From contig NC_009420.2 of NCBI RefSeq assembly GCF_000002875.2, positions 2,146,951 to 2,210,950 of the forward strand: a stretch of DNA of 64,000 bases. The letters are read 5' to 3'. This document shows, in pieces, positions 49,264-59,465 of this stretch. The position numbers were made by a program, and so were the translations under genes. This stretch comes from Leishmania infantum JPCM5. Its lineage: Eukaryota; Euglenozoa; Kinetoplastea; Trypanosomatida; Trypanosomatidae. The first letter of the stretch is position 1. Each line of letters opens with the position of its first letter. The notes under the pieces were generated by a model. That model was not told the DNA's origin. It did no database searches and was given only the letters and a program-made list of their open reading frames with translations.

Positions 49264-52200
49264 TCAAATCAGCTTCTCCCACCTCTCAACGATCAGCGGC
49301 AGTTCGTGGGCCACTCGCTGCGCAGCAGATGGGAGGTACAGGCGACCTTCGCATGCCCACTGCGAGAGTGTGAAGAGCAGGTGGAAGAGGTTTTTGTTGG
49401 CCGCACTTCCCTTCCCGGTCGAAAGGACGGACGACACCAGGCGGCCCATCTCCTGGTGTTCTGCTGATGTCACCCACCCGGGCCCAGCCAAGACGGACTC
49501 GGCCGGCACAGCGCAAGGGCCGCGTAGGGCAGACGATGTGGAGTCTCTGCCACCCGCTGCGCCCCTCTTCGTCCTGCTCTCGGGCGTCGCTGCCACCGTC
49601 ATCTCTTCCTCGCGTTCTTGCAGCCACGTTCGTAACTCCACCGAGGCGGCCTGTGCCATGCTACGCAGCTGTTTCGAAGCAGCGTCGTAGGCGGCACGGT
49701 CGCCGCGCTGCCCATACCCGTTACGCCGCGCCGACATGCACTGAAGAATGAGAACCAAAAATGACTGCAGAATCGATGCCGCCACCTGGGGCGCGGCCGC
49801 CTTGGAGGACAACAGCAACATCTCCTGTTCTACAGTAGCGACGGGGAACAGATGCTTGATCTCGTAGTCCATAAGCACCACATCGGCGATGTCGGGGAAA
49901 GACTCGTGGAGGCCGAGGCACTGTGCTAGACGCGCCAGGGCTTGACGCGTATCCTCGGCGATGAGACCGAGGCAAGGCGTTGGCCCTGCTGCGGTGATCG
50001 CGGCCGCTCCACGCTGCTTCGCGTGCAAGACGCCTCCAGCGGCCAGAAACCGTCGAAGCACCGTTGCCGCTGCCCGCGCGTTCAGCGGGGCACTGTGTGT
50101 ATCTTCCTCCTCCGCCGCGTACGGCGAAAGCACGGAGTCGGCGCGCCGCGTGGATCGCGAGGCGGTGACCACCGGAGAGGCACGACAGGCTGTCAGCGAC
50201 GCCCTGTCCGTGAGGGCCACGGTGGGGAGAAGCTGAAGCTGCATCCGCCTGCTGGGACCACCGAGCAAGACCCTCCACGGAATGGAGAGGTGAGACTGCA
50301 GCTGCGTCAGCGGCACACCGCCCACCGTCAAGGAGGACACCTCGGAAAAGAAGAGGATCAGCTCCACCAGCCGCCGCACTCGCTGCGTCCGCCGCAGCGG
50401 GGCGCGCGGGGTCTGGGCCAGTACCTGCATCCAAATCGTCAGCCGCACACGCAGGAAATTGGGCACGAGCGGGAAGAGGAGCGCGTCGTCCGCTGCCAAG
50501 GCAAGGTTGATCTGCTGAATGAGGAGAGCCCGCTCGGCGTTCTCGAGCGGCGCGACGACGCGCAGCAACATGCTCTCCAGCAGACTCGAGAGTCGCTGCA
50601 CACTGTTCAGGTAGTCGCGAGTGGTGCGACTGCCGGACAGCACGAGACCGGATGGGGTGCCGTCGACAGGAAAGAAATTTCCATCAGGGACGGCGTCGGT
50701 TTCCCAGAAAAAAAAATCTAAGTCGGTGAGAGGGCGCAAGACGTGCTGCAGGACGCTCATGGTCACGAGAATGAGGCAGGACGCGTACATGGCCGACGAG
50801 CTGCTACTCAAGGGCCCGCCTGTGCCGTCCTTTGCGGACGTCGAGGTCAGCTGCTGCCAGAGCTGCTCGATTGGCCGCAGTGCCGCGTTGCGAAACCGCT
50901 CCACATCCCACTGGTGCCCGACGATCCACGCCAAAGACGGGACGGCAACGGCGTCTGGCTCGCAAGCGTGCGCCGTCTCGCCGAGCAGCGAGACAAAGGC
51001 AGAAAGGGACGGGAAAAAACGGGCGGCGTCCGCGTCGGCGTCTGCTCGCGGCACCGCGAAGACATCCAGGAACGTGGCTGTGATGCCGTTGCGCTGCAGA
51101 TACACCTCCATGACGTCCCCCTCAGAGCAGGCAACCACACTTGTCGCGGTCACTTTTCTTCCGCCGCTGTCCCACGTACGACCGGCAGCCTCTGCGGTTG
51201 GCAAGCACGACGGATCGACGCCGCTCAGGCGGAGATGCAAGGCCAGCGCGTCCTCGGAGGCGGGGCTGCCGCTCCGCCCCGGATCCGCATCCGTGGACTC
51301 GGGGGCGCTCAGTGGGGGTGAGCACTTGGAGAGACTATGCCACAGTTGAAGTAGCTGCCGCATGCGGCGCAGCAGCAGCTCGCTTTGTGCGAAGGACGAC
51401 GTCCGTCGCCGCAGCGCCACCCGTACTGCACAGCACCACAGCAGGCCTGTCACGCTGTCCACCGCCGCGCGAGCCGCCAAATCGCCATTAACGGAGACAA
51501 ACGGGATCGGTGCCCGTGCCAAAGCCGCCGCGAAGTGGTCGTCAGAGAAGCTGAGCAGCGTGGCAGCGAGGCATCCTACTGTGGTGGTGGACAGCAACGC
51601 GGCCAGGTCGCGGCCGGCTTGACGCGCCACCCAAGTGACAGTGATGTGCGCGACATCGCCGTCTGCGCAGCCAACCTGTCGGAGCGCGGGAAGCTGCGCG
51701 AGAAAGCTGTCCATGCCCCAAACCCCAAAGACGAGGTCGGATAAGGGGCCAAGAATGCTGACGCTGCCGTCGGCGTCTTCGGCGCTCTCGATGGCACCGC
51801 GCAGAAAGGTGGGGTGCATCGAGCCGACGTAGAAGCAGCGCAGAAAGGCGGGAAGGGGCATGAAGCTGGAGGGGTCGGCCAAGCACGGCGCCGCTCTGGT
51901 TGTCAGCAGCTCCCGCGCCGCAGGGCATGTGCTGCCTGACCCCGCTGAAGCAGATGCACGAGGGGGGCCGCGCATCGCCTGCTGCAGGTACGTGGAGACG
52001 TGCTTCTTGTAGATGTGCAGTTCGGCGGGGTGCGCTGCGAGGGTTGCGGCGACATACGCGTCCATGGTTTTCACAAAAACAGCTACGGCAGGATGTGCCG
52101 CGATGCAGAACGTCGCCTTCCACAGGTCCGGAGTCACAAGGGGTGAGGTCCACTGGTGTGGGTCGAAGTAAAGGGTCGCAGCGACGTCTTTGCAGGTGAG

Positions 52201-54576
52201 GAAGCGCTGGTAGTTCTCCACCAAGCTCGCATACACTTGAACGTAGTGAAGGCACTGTGCCGCGGTCACGCCTCGCGGCACTGCCGTCACCGCGCCGCCC
52301 AGAATGTCCTGCGCGGAGCTCGGGATCGGTGTCACGGCGATCTCTGCGTACCCTGGCGCAAAACGACGCTGGACTGTCTCGCAGAGCACGGCCAGCTCCT
52401 TTACGTAACCGCGCACCTCATCGCCACCAGCAACACTGCATCCTCCTCCTGCGGAGGCCACTCGCTGCACGCGCGGGCATGGCAAGGGCAGCTTCAGAGC
52501 AAGTTCAAGGAAATCATCCGGGGTCTGGCAACCCCGCAGCACCGATGTGCTCAGCGAACACGTCTTCCTAGCGGGACACGCCTCTTCTGCGCCTTCCCTC
52601 AGCGATGCGGGCTGCGTGGAGCGCAGGCGAGCGAGGCTTGCCTGTGGATTGTCGAGCACCCACTGTATACCAACACGGAACACGTTTCCGGCAGGGTCCA
52701 TGAGCAGCGGGGCAGTGCCATTACCATCACAAGCAGCAGCGGGTCGGTCTTGTCCGTGGTAGTCTGACGTCCCTCGCATTGCTTCACATGGCGCCCCACA
52801 GCATCGCAGCAGCACACTCCCCTTCGGCACGTGTCGTGCGGCGAGGCGCTGCCACGTCCGCGTCGTGTACACCTCGACGGCGCTGCGGAGGGGCAGGTAC
52901 ACGACGAGCAACAGGGCAGGCCTGCCAGCGGCGAGCTCCGTCCACCACCACGTAAACTGCGCCGCGCGACAGCCTTTCAGCACCGTAGCCACGATGCCGC
53001 TCTGCACATCGGCCACGTAGATGCGGCCGCCACCCTCAATCGCAAGCGCCGCCCATTGCTGCGTGGGGTCCACCTGAAGTGCAGTGCATTTCGCGTCGGC
53101 TTGCAAAAGCGTGTGCGTGCGCAGTGCAGCGACTTTTTTGAGGTGCGGCGGGTGTTCCACTGTCTTCGATGTGCCGATGGCTTTGGACCACAGCGAGCGA
53201 GCCACACCTGTTACCATGTGCTTGACAGCCGCAACTGTGTTGGATGCCGAGAAGCGCGAGGGCGGAGGTTGTAGGCGAAACGACGAAAAGAGCGGGCTTG
53301 TGCCGCCGACAAGAAGCACATCGGAGAAGCCGCGCTGTACTTCAAGGGGAGAGAGCAGCGGCGACGATCCGCCGCCGAAGGGCTCTCTGACGATGTCGAC
53401 ATCGCAAATGGAGAAGGTGGTCGACTCCGCCGTTGCTGACTTGGTGGACGCGGTGCGGCTCTCGAGAGTCGAGTACGAGGCCGGCGACGGCGCCAACACC
53501 GAAACACAGTCGACGTGTGCAGCAAACTCGCTGGCAGGTCCGGCGACTGGGAAGGCGGTGGTGGACGTCTCCGGCGACCACTCCAATATGAGATGCGGGC
53601 GACAACCATCAAGACGATTGACAGAGACGCGCACAAACACGTCCAGTGCAGCGCGGGAGAGCTCGACTACCTTGCCGCCACTGTGTGCGACAAAGACGCT
53701 CACGACGCGCGAGTCCGCTGTGGGAGATGGGGGCGTATCGCTGGCTTTTGCTGAGCGGCCACTACCCCGGTTCGACCCCGCGCCCGCCGACAGTTGCGAG
53801 AAGGGAAGAGATGGATTCCACAGCAGCGCGTCGGACCGCTGGCGTACCACAAACTTCACCACCGACTGGTTCACAGCGGTGACCTTTTCGTTCATCGGGC
53901 ATCCTGCCGCCGGGTCATCGCGGCTTTCGCCTGTGCGGCTGGTGGAGGTTGTGGTGAGTCGATCGCCCCGTCGCTCATCATCGAAGCGATGATGGTACTG
54001 AAACTGCGCGACCGCCACGATGGTGCCGCGCAACGCGTTTCCCACGAGGACCGTGCCGTTGGAAGTGCCGATGAAGAAGTGCACATGCACGTGGTGCATG
54101 GACGTTGGCGACGCGCCGTCTACGGCGCTCGTCCGCGCAGCGCTGCCCTCTTCTCCCTCGGGAGCGGACGAGAACGCCAAGCCAAGCGGTTCTCGAACGA
54201 GGGCAACGGTTTCAATAATCCCCTCATCCTCGGCGACGAGTTGGATGACTCGCGGCACTCGAAAGGCGGACATGAGTGTCGCTGGTACATTCACTGCGGA
54301 TGCGTGTCTTGCGGAGCTTTCCAAGGACTCCGACAAGCGTCGTTGCAGCACGTCGTTGTGCGTTGACGCAGACGAGCGAGAGACTACGTCGGAAGACGTT
54401 GCCGTTGGTTGCAGCAGCTCCAGAAGACACCGGTTCTTTGCCCGCACTATCGTCGCAATCAAATACAGTCCCGGGAGCACCTCCACCACCGACGGCGCTA
54501 CACGCGACGAGAGGCCACCTTCGCGCGGGGGGACTCTGCCCACGCTGTTCAGCTCGAGAGCGGTCTTGGCGGCCAT
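49264..54576 (-). CDS. RAB3GAP2-like protein (Rab3 GAP non-catalytic subunit)
   Basis: The product is 1770 aa from the ATG at 54576; the open frame upstream crosses the pyrimidine tract (CTCCTCTTTTTTTGC) so it is leader sequence. The N-terminal third is a beta-propeller (VLPGLYLIATIVRAK, FFIGTSNGTVLVGNALRG, SVFVAHSGGKVVEL). The diagnostic segment is VADVQSGIVATVLKGCRAAQ followed by LLLVVYLPLRSAVEVYTTRT and then ARHVPKGSVLL, which mirrors the RAB3GAP2 N-terminal domain around its WKGYRDAQ motif. Near the C-terminus LAQCLGLHESFPDIADVVLM and the following helices also resemble RAB3GAP2. With RAB3GAP1 this complex is a GEF for Rab18 and a GAP for Rab3 in animals, acting at ER and lipid droplets. 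The partner subunit is not in this window. Between are Ser/Ala-rich disordered spans. Confidence 0.82.
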   Translation of the reverse strand: MAAKTALELNSVGRVPPREGGLSSRVAPSVVEVLPGLYLIATIVRAKNRCLLELLQPTATSSDVVSRSSASTHNDVLQRRLSESLESSARHASAVNVPATLMSAFRVPRVIQLVAEDEGIIETVALVREPLGLAFSSAPEGEEGSAARTSAVDGASPTSMHHVHVHFFIGTSNGTVLVGNALRGTIVAVAQFQYHHRFDDERRGDRLTTTSTSRTGESRDDPAAGCPMNEKVTAVNQSVVKFVVRQRSDALLWNPSLPFSQLSAGAGSNRGSGRSAKASDTPPSPTADSRVVSVFVAHSGGKVVELSRAALDVFVRVSVNRLDGCRPHLILEWSPETSTTAFPVAGPASEFAAHVDCVSVLAPSPASYSTLESRTASTKSATAESTTFSICDVDIVREPFGGGSSPLLSPLEVQRGFSDVLLVGGTSPLFSSFRLQPPPSRFSASNTVAAVKHMVTGVARSLWSKAIGTSKTVEHPPHLKKVAALRTHTLLQADAKCTALQVDPTQQWAALAIEGGGRIYVADVQSGIVATVLKGCRAAQFTWWWTELAAGRPALLLVVYLPLRSAVEVYTTRTWQRLAARHVPKGSVLLRCCGAPCEAMRGTSDYHGQDRPAAACDGNGTAPLLMDPAGNVFRVGIQWVLDNPQASLARLRSTQPASLREGAEEACPARKTCSLSTSVLRGCQTPDDFLELALKLPLPCPRVQRVASAGGGCSVAGGDEVRGYVKELAVLCETVQRRFAPGYAEIAVTPIPSSAQDILGGAVTAVPRGVTAAQCLHYVQVYASLVENYQRFLTCKDVAATLYFDPHQWTSPLVTPDLWKATFCIAAHPAVAVFVKTMDAYVAATLAAHPAELHIYKKHVSTYLQQAMRGPPRASASAGSGSTCPAARELLTTRAAPCLADPSSFMPLPAFLRCFYVGSMHPTFLRGAIESAEDADGSVSILGPLSDLVFGVWGMDSFLAQLPALRQVGCADGDVAHITVTWVARQAGRDLAALLSTTTVGCLAATLLSFSDDHFAAALARAPIPFVSVNGDLAARAAVDSVTGLLWCCAVRVALRRRTSSFAQSELLLRRMRQLLQLWHSLSKCSPPLSAPESTDADPGRSGSPASEDALALHLRLSGVDPSCLPTAEAAGRTWDSGGRKVTATSVVACSEGDVMEVYLQRNGITATFLDVFAVPRADADADAARFFPSLSAFVSLLGETAHACEPDAVAVPSLAWIVGHQWDVERFRNAALRPIEQLWQQLTSTSAKDGTGGPLSSSSSAMYASCLILVTMSVLQHVLRPLTDLDFFFWETDAVPDGNFFPVDGTPSGLVLSGSRTTRDYLNSVQRLSSLLESMLLRVVAPLENAERALLIQQINLALAADDALLFPLVPNFLRVRLTIWMQVLAQTPRAPLRRTQRVRRLVELILFFSEVSSLTVGGVPLTQLQSHLSIPWRVLLGGPSRRMQLQLLPTVALTDRASLTACRASPVVTASRSTRRADSVLSPYAAEEEDTHSAPLNARAAATVLRRFLAAGGVLHAKQRGAAAITAAGPTPCLGLIAEDTRQALARLAQCLGLHESFPDIADVVLMDYEIKHLFPVATVEQEMLLLSSKAAAPQVAASILQSFLVLILQCMSARRNGYGQRGDRAAYDAASKQLRSMAQAASVELRTWLQEREEEMTVAATPESRTKRGAAGGRDSTSSALRGPCAVPAESVLAGPGWVTSAEHQEMGRLVSSVLSTGKGSAANKNLFHLLFTLSQWACEGRLYLPSAAQRVAHELPLIVERWEKLI

Positions 54577-55514
54577 CCAGTACGCATGACGCTCGTCAAA
54601 GGAACGGAGAGCGGAGCGTCGAGCAAAAAAAGAGGAGAGCACCACCACCAACGAAAAACGGCACCAGAGGAGGCGGCGTAGGGAGGTGGGGAAGGGGGAG
54701 GGGGCGGACCTGCTCAACAAGGCAAGAAAAGAAGAATCGGATAAGCGAGTACGGTTGCGGCGCTGCTGTGATGTTGCGCGAGGCTGCGAGGCGATGCAGG
54801 CGCTCCCCATGGGCCTTGGCAGCAGCTAGAGAACCAACCGTCCGATGCACGAAGGAGATGAGCAGAGCACGGCAGGGGCAGAGAGGAGAGAGAAGAGGAG
54901 GAAGGTCGAGAGCACGCGTCACGCGCTAACTTGCGTGAGGGAGGTGCGTTGGTGGATGCAAACATGGCCAGGAGGGTGGGGTAGCGGTTCCGCAGAACGT
55001 GGAGAGAAGAGGGCGTTTTCTTTTCGCGTCTCTCGCTTACAGCCGACAACCTTCCTGTGACGGCATGTGTCTTAGTGAGCCACCGCCATGACTCTGCCAC
55101 GGAAAACGAGAGGCGACGGCGAACGGAAGAGGGCAGCGTCACACTAATTCACAGTATCTCTTAGCGATCGGGCGCGTCGATGCGTGCAGAACGCAGATGC
55201 AGAGAAGAGGCGCAAAACGGCGAGGGGTGTGGGAAAGGCCAGAATAAATGAGATGGACACGGCACAAAGATAGGTCGAGGCGCTGGTATCCCCTACGCTA
55301 AGCACGTCGTGAGGGTTGCTGGTGGTCCTGGCAGAGAGTTTCTCATCTGTGCAATGGATAATACCAGAGAGGAGGAGGCAGTGCATAGACGATGTCGTAC
55401 ATCTTGCTGGGGGTGTGGATCCGTGCCTCACCACGCGCACTGCCAGAGCGGGGTGGCGGAAAAAAGAGAGAGAAACAGAGAATGGGGGTTGTGAAAGCCG
55501 AGTCGGTTACCGCG
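54577..55514 (-). other. Intergenic between MscS-like and RAB3GAP2-like genes
   Basis: It holds the acceptor tract of the RAB3GAP2-like gene (about 54600-54660). An out-of-frame ATG lies ten bases upstream of the chosen start. No gene seen. Confidence 0.6.
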
Positions 55515-56030
55515 CTACTTCTTGGGCGGCTCAGCTGCGCTGGCGGCTGCATTCCAATCCTTGGTGTCGTTTGCCTGAGCCGCACCCTCCGCTGTCAGCG
55601 GAGAGCTCGTATCCGGGTCCTTCCACATGACGACAGAGTTGAGCACCACATTGTTCGGTACGCACACTACGGCCCTTTCCTCGTTTCGGAGGTAGATGTA
55701 GCGCGTGTCCCAGTCTACAACGGTGCCGGAGACGATGTTGGGGCCAACGCCGATCGAGACCTTGTTGCCCGTGCGCAGCGCTCGCTGACCGGAAAGGGCG
55801 ATGCTAGCGACGAAGTTCGCGCCGAAGTCTTTGCACGCAAAACCGATCGTCGCGCCGGTGACGCCCGCGGCAGCGATAAGGGGCGAGGTGTCGACGCCGA
55901 GCGTGCCTAGCACTGTGAAGACAGCCACCCCCTCCACAGCCAAAGCAGTGACGCGGCTGGCGATGCTGCGCTGCCCCGGGTCCTTGATGATACCTGTGCC
56001 CTCGTAGAGCGAAGAGAAAAACCGCTTCAT
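55515..56030 (-). CDS. Small mechanosensitive channel, MscS family
   Basis: The product is 171 aa. The pore-lining helix is clear: LIAAAGVTGATIGFACKDFG at about 51-70 followed by NFVASIALSGQRALRTGNKV, the MscS TM3 and start of the beta domain. GTVVDWDTRYIYLRNEERAV and the VPNNVVLNSVV segment complete the beta domain. An upstream hydrophobic helix (VEGVAVFTVLGTLGV) gives a second membrane segment, fewer than the three of bacterial MscS. Kinetoplastids have such short MscS proteins; the T. cruzi one has been studied as a channel for osmotic and calcium homeostasis. Location in this organism is unknown. The C-terminal 35 residues are low complexity and end in basic KK. The ATG at 56030 is the first in frame. 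Confidence 0.92.
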   Translation of the reverse strand: MKRFFSSLYEGTGIIKDPGQRSIASRVTALAVEGVAVFTVLGTLGVDTSPLIAAAGVTGATIGFACKDFGANFVASIALSGQRALRTGNKVSIGVGPNIVSGTVVDWDTRYIYLRNEERAVVCVPNNVVLNSVVMWKDPDTSSPLTAEGAAQANDTKDWNAAASAAEPPKK

Positions 56031-57250
56031 GTTCTGCTACTCTGTGCGTCTCCCTCTCTCTATTTCGCTGGAGCTGCTACGGTTTGAAACTGGGGCGCTG
56101 CGCCTGTAGGCTGCTGCATACAACAAACGAGGGTCCACGCGGAGGCGGGGGTAGGGGCGCTGAGAACGCCTTGGTAAAGTCGCATATGCACCTGTGGACA
56201 GGGGTTGTGAGCCGGAGGCGGGGACACTGCAGAAGCAGTGGAAACAGAGAGAGAGAGCCACAAGCAGTGTTGAGCAGAGGCCGAGTGCTGCAAGGACCCC
56301 GTGGGCCGTTCATCCATGGTGAGAGAGAGGAGGAATGAAAAGTCAGGGCACTGCGGGGTGCGGGCCGCCCGTGAGTGACACCGACGGCTGATGTGCACCT
56401 CCCAATGCGTTTGAGCCGCACCAAAGAATGGCAGAGGGCAGGAAAAAGAAACCGCAACACCTCTGGCACAAACCTCAAAGGTGGCCCCTTCAAGAGGGGG
56501 TCGGGCTCTCACAGAAGCCAGCAAACGCCATCGCCCGTGCGCATTTGGGTGCCTCAGCATATCCGCAGCCCTTCGCCTGACCTCGTTCCACAGCCTCGTT
56601 CGGCTGTATGCCTACGCGCACAAACGAACGTGCACCATTGTGGCGCGCACGCTTGGCACAAGGTGTGACTTGCGCAGCGCTCTTTGCGCGCGCATTCCTG
56701 TGTAACGAGTCCCTCGAACGTTTCGCGGCCTGTCTTTCGGTTAAATATTACACAAACTCTCTCTCCCTGACACCGTCGCCTTCGCATCACTCGCGCGCAC
56801 ACTCACACAATCGCGAGCAGATGCAGACCCGGACGGAGAGAGGGAGGGAGAATCAGTTAAGGCTCACCCCCTTCCCTGGATCCGTTAGGAACTACGCAGA
56901 GGGCGGATGGAGCCGGGACGCGTAACAGAACAAGAAGTACGCACACACACGCGCGCGAAAAAAAAAACACGAGCCGACGAAGGAACGCTGCATCACGGGC
57001 AACGAGAACACGGACATCAACGTTCGCAGAGCTGAGCTACTTTGTCTTGGCCACCACTGTCAGCAGCGACGAAGAAGAAGTGGCGCTGGTGAGCGGTCCC
57101 CGGGGCGTGGGCACAAAACGCCACTGCACTTACGCCTCGCGCAGTTCACTGGATACCGGGCACACGCCGCAGCAGAGGAGAGGCGGTGCAGGATCGGCTG
57201 CACAGCTCAGCACGCTGTAGCTCTGGTGGCGGTGAGAGAGAGAACGCTCT
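56031..57250 (-). other. Intergenic between the 47-aa gene and MscS-like gene
   Basis: Contains the possible uORF (56060-56185) and the acceptor for the MscS-like gene. An A-run lies at 56959-56967. Otherwise nothing is seen. Confidence 0.55.
56060..56185 (-). other. Possible 41-codon upstream ORF in the MscS-like leader
   Basis: After a pyrimidine tract and CAG on the coding strand (about 56230-56260), an ATG at 56185 opens 41 codons ending at 56060, 29 bases before the MscS-like ATG. No second acceptor is visible between, so if the first is used the mRNA would carry this uORF. The peptide (MRLYQGVLSAPTPASAWTLV start) has no recognised domain. Confidence 0.4.
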
Positions 57251-57394
57251 CTACAGACCAGTGCTGGCCGCACCTGCCGGCTTGGCAGTCTGCTTGTTCA
57301 CGATGGCCGTCTTGGACTTTCCGTAGTCATCGCGACGGCGGCCGCTGGACCTAAGAAACTGTTGGTACTGCGCGGAGTTGGTATCGTAGATCAT
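57251..57394 (-). CDS. Small protein of 47 aa, unidentified
   Basis: The ORF has 47 codons from the ATG at 57394 to TAG at 57251-57253. It starts MIYDTNSAQYQQFLRSSGRR, continues with RRDDYGKSKTAIVNKQTAKP and ends in a short Ala/Gly tail. Codon choice is strongly GC-ending (TAC, AAC, CAG, AAG, GCC, GTG), as in the neighbouring long genes and unlike the spacers. It lies on the coding strand of the polycistron in a 2-kb gap between two genes, with a T-rich stretch and GGCAG upstream (about 57435-57465). It is hydrophilic, with no signal peptide or membrane segment. I do not recognise the family. Confidence 0.65.
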   Translation of the reverse strand: MIYDTNSAQYQQFLRSSGRRRDDYGKSKTAIVNKQTAKPAGAASTGL

Positions 57395-58070
57395 GATGAC
57401 GGCCGGAGAGGGGAGGGGGGATAGGGTGGAGTGCAGATAGAGCCTGCCGAAAACAAATTGAGATCTGCTGACGATTGAAATAATGTGGGCGTGTGCGTGG
57501 GAGAAAAAAATGGGAGACTGTAAAACGACTGTAGAGCTCCTGAACGGATTTATTCAAATGATCGGCGGCGTTTGTGCGTGTGTGTGCGTTGGCGCGCTCC
57601 AAGGACAGCCCATCGAAAGCGTGGGAAGAGATGAGATGGTTGAGGTTCACAACGAAGATGGGGTAACATCTGGGCATGAAACACCGGAGGAGGTGCCACG
57701 TCCTGCACGTGCACGAACGTCGACATGCGTCCAAAAGAAAAAAAAACGCTGAAAGACGGCAGACAGGCAAAAACATATCTATGCCCACATTCCTGGCATG
57801 CGATAGGGGAAGAGAAAGGGGAGAAGGGGAAGGGGCGCACGATGGGAAACCGTTGTGCCGGAGCGTGCTCGCGCGGTGCCGTTGGCCGGTATTCTTTTCG
57901 TTTGACGTGTTCTCATATTCTTTTCTTGCTTAATCGACTTACTAGATTGCTAAACAGACACAGGCGCACACACGAACGCCAACGCACACTGACCGGCAGA
58001 GGCATACAGAGCCGGGAAGGTGCATGGGGGCGTGCGACGGGCAGCAGAAGAGCATGGGTGGCGACTCGAT
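57395..58070 (-). other. Intergenic downstream of TRM6
   Basis: 3' UTR of TRM6 and the leader of the 47-aa gene. Contains GT repeats at 57570-57590 and an A-run at 57738-57747. No further gene seen. Confidence 0.55.
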
Positions 58071-59465
58071 TCAGTTGGCGTTTCCCTCGTCCGAGGTTTC
58101 CACGTTCGCAGACTTCTTCGAAGCCATGCCGTTGAGCTCCTCGGCAGCTGACCTTTTGTGACCTGCGTGCGTCGTGGCTGATAGAGCAGGTGCCGTTACC
58201 GCCGCAGCCCACCGCGGTACCGCTGGGCTCCGGCACACCTTGATCGCCGTCAGAAGATACCCGGCCGCTGTGCTCATGTTCACGGTGGGGTGGGTGCGCT
58301 TCGGCAGCACTTGGTGATGGCGGTACCACGTTTCGGATATTTGAAGGTTCACACAGTTGTCGCGCAGCGCGAGAAAGATGCCGGTGAGGTCTTCAGGGAA
58401 CGGGCTGTAGACGACAATGTGGCCACCAAACGCCAGGAAGGGGAGCAGGTCCGCCACGGCGCGTTGCGGCGATTCGTCGTCGCAGATGACAAGGGAGTCC
58501 GCCGGACTCTCGAGCAGGAGCTGCCGCGCCTCGAGCCCCTTCACCCACTGCGTCGAACTAGCACAGGTGTCTTGACGCCTCAGCCCCTTCCCTGCGGCAG
58601 CGCCGGCGGCGTTCTTCTCAGCCGCCTCAGCGGTGCCCCTCGCCGACTCCTTGTCCGGTTCTTCCAAACCTTCAAGAAATCCAGGGTTGCGGGGCACCGC
58701 CTTCCACCGTTCCTTGACGAGGGGGAGCTTAAGCACCTTGATGGCAGTCATCGGGTTCGGCTGCGCGTTCTTGTCTAGGATCTGGAAGATGCGGCCCTCG
58801 TCCGACATGCGCGTGAGTAGGCTTGCCGGCAGCACACCGTTCGTCTTCTCGTACAGAATAACACGGCTGTTGTGATGCACGTCGCTATGATGCAGAATCA
58901 GAGCCACCGTGTCGGCGCGCAGTCGAAGGCACCGCGCCTCTTCAGACGTGTTGTCCGAAGGGTTGATGGTGGGGACGTGGAGCTCCGCCAGATTGTCGAC
59001 GGTTACGCGCTCGACCTTGAAGAGGGTGCCGTACTTCTTTTGCTTCTTTTTGAGGTACTTCTCCTGCGCAAAGTTAGTTTTGGTGCGGTAGCTGGCACTC
59101 TTTTCCACTAGTGTTTGGAGGAGCTGGTCGAGGCCTTTCTCGCGACGAATCGCCGCTACCTCGTCGTTGGAGAGCTGCTGATTCGTGTTGTCATCCACTA
59201 AGTCGCGATTGTCTTTCACCTCCTCGCCATCCCCGACCTCGGTGATGTCCAGATCCGGATACTCATCGCTCTCCATGAACTTCTTTCGAGCGTGGTCGAG
59301 GTGGCATACGCCACCGTAGCGCATGCCAATCAGCGTCGTGGCGAGTGCTGCACCAGATCGCCCGAGGCGCACCGTTACATCCTTTTTGACCTGCACAATC
59401 TTGTTCGACCCTCCGCCGCTGATGAAGACGTAGTCGTCCTCCTGGATGAGATCCGAAGAACTCAT
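58071..59465 (-). CDS. TRM6: TRM6 (Gcd10), non-catalytic subunit of tRNA m1A58 methyltransferase
   Basis: The product is 464 aa. With the catalytic TRM61 it forms the enzyme that methylates A58 in the T-loop of tRNAs, including initiator tRNA. N-terminal beta-barrel sequence (EDDYVFISGGGSNKIVQVKK at about 9-28) is followed by the family signature: NFAQEKYLKKKQKKYGTLF at about 134-152, then TVDNLAELH. A degenerate Rossmann-like domain follows (SPADSLVICDDESPQRAVAD, FGGHIVVYSPFPEDL, QISETWYRHHQVLPKRTHP), lacking an AdoMet-binding glycine motif as expected for this subunit. The last 50 residues are low complexity. ATG at 59465 is the first in frame. The partner subunit is not in the window. Confidence 0.9.
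   Translation of the reverse strand: MSSSDLIQEDDYVFISGGGSNKIVQVKKDVTVRLGRSGAALATTLIGMRYGGVCHLDHARKKFMESDEYPDLDITEVGDGEEVKDNRDLVDDNTNQQLSNDEVAAIRREKGLDQLLQTLVEKSASYRTKTNFAQEKYLKKKQKKYGTLFKVERVTVDNLAELHVPTINPSDNTSEEARCLRLRADTVALILHHSDVHHNSRVILYEKTNGVLPASLLTRMSDEGRIFQILDKNAQPNPMTAIKVLKLPLVKERWKAVPRNPGFLEGLEEPDKESARGTAEAAEKNAAGAAAGKGLRRQDTCASSTQWVKGLEARQLLLESPADSLVICDDESPQRAVADLLPFLAFGGHIVVYSPFPEDLTGIFLALRDNCVNLQISETWYRHHQVLPKRTHPTVNMSTAAGYLLTAIKVCRSPAVPRWAAAVTAPALSATTHAGHKRSAAEELNGMASKKSANVETSDEGNAN

Noticed and set aside
54577..54810. N-terminal extension of the RAB3GAP2-like gene
   Set aside because: Crosses a T-rich tract typical of a splice acceptor.
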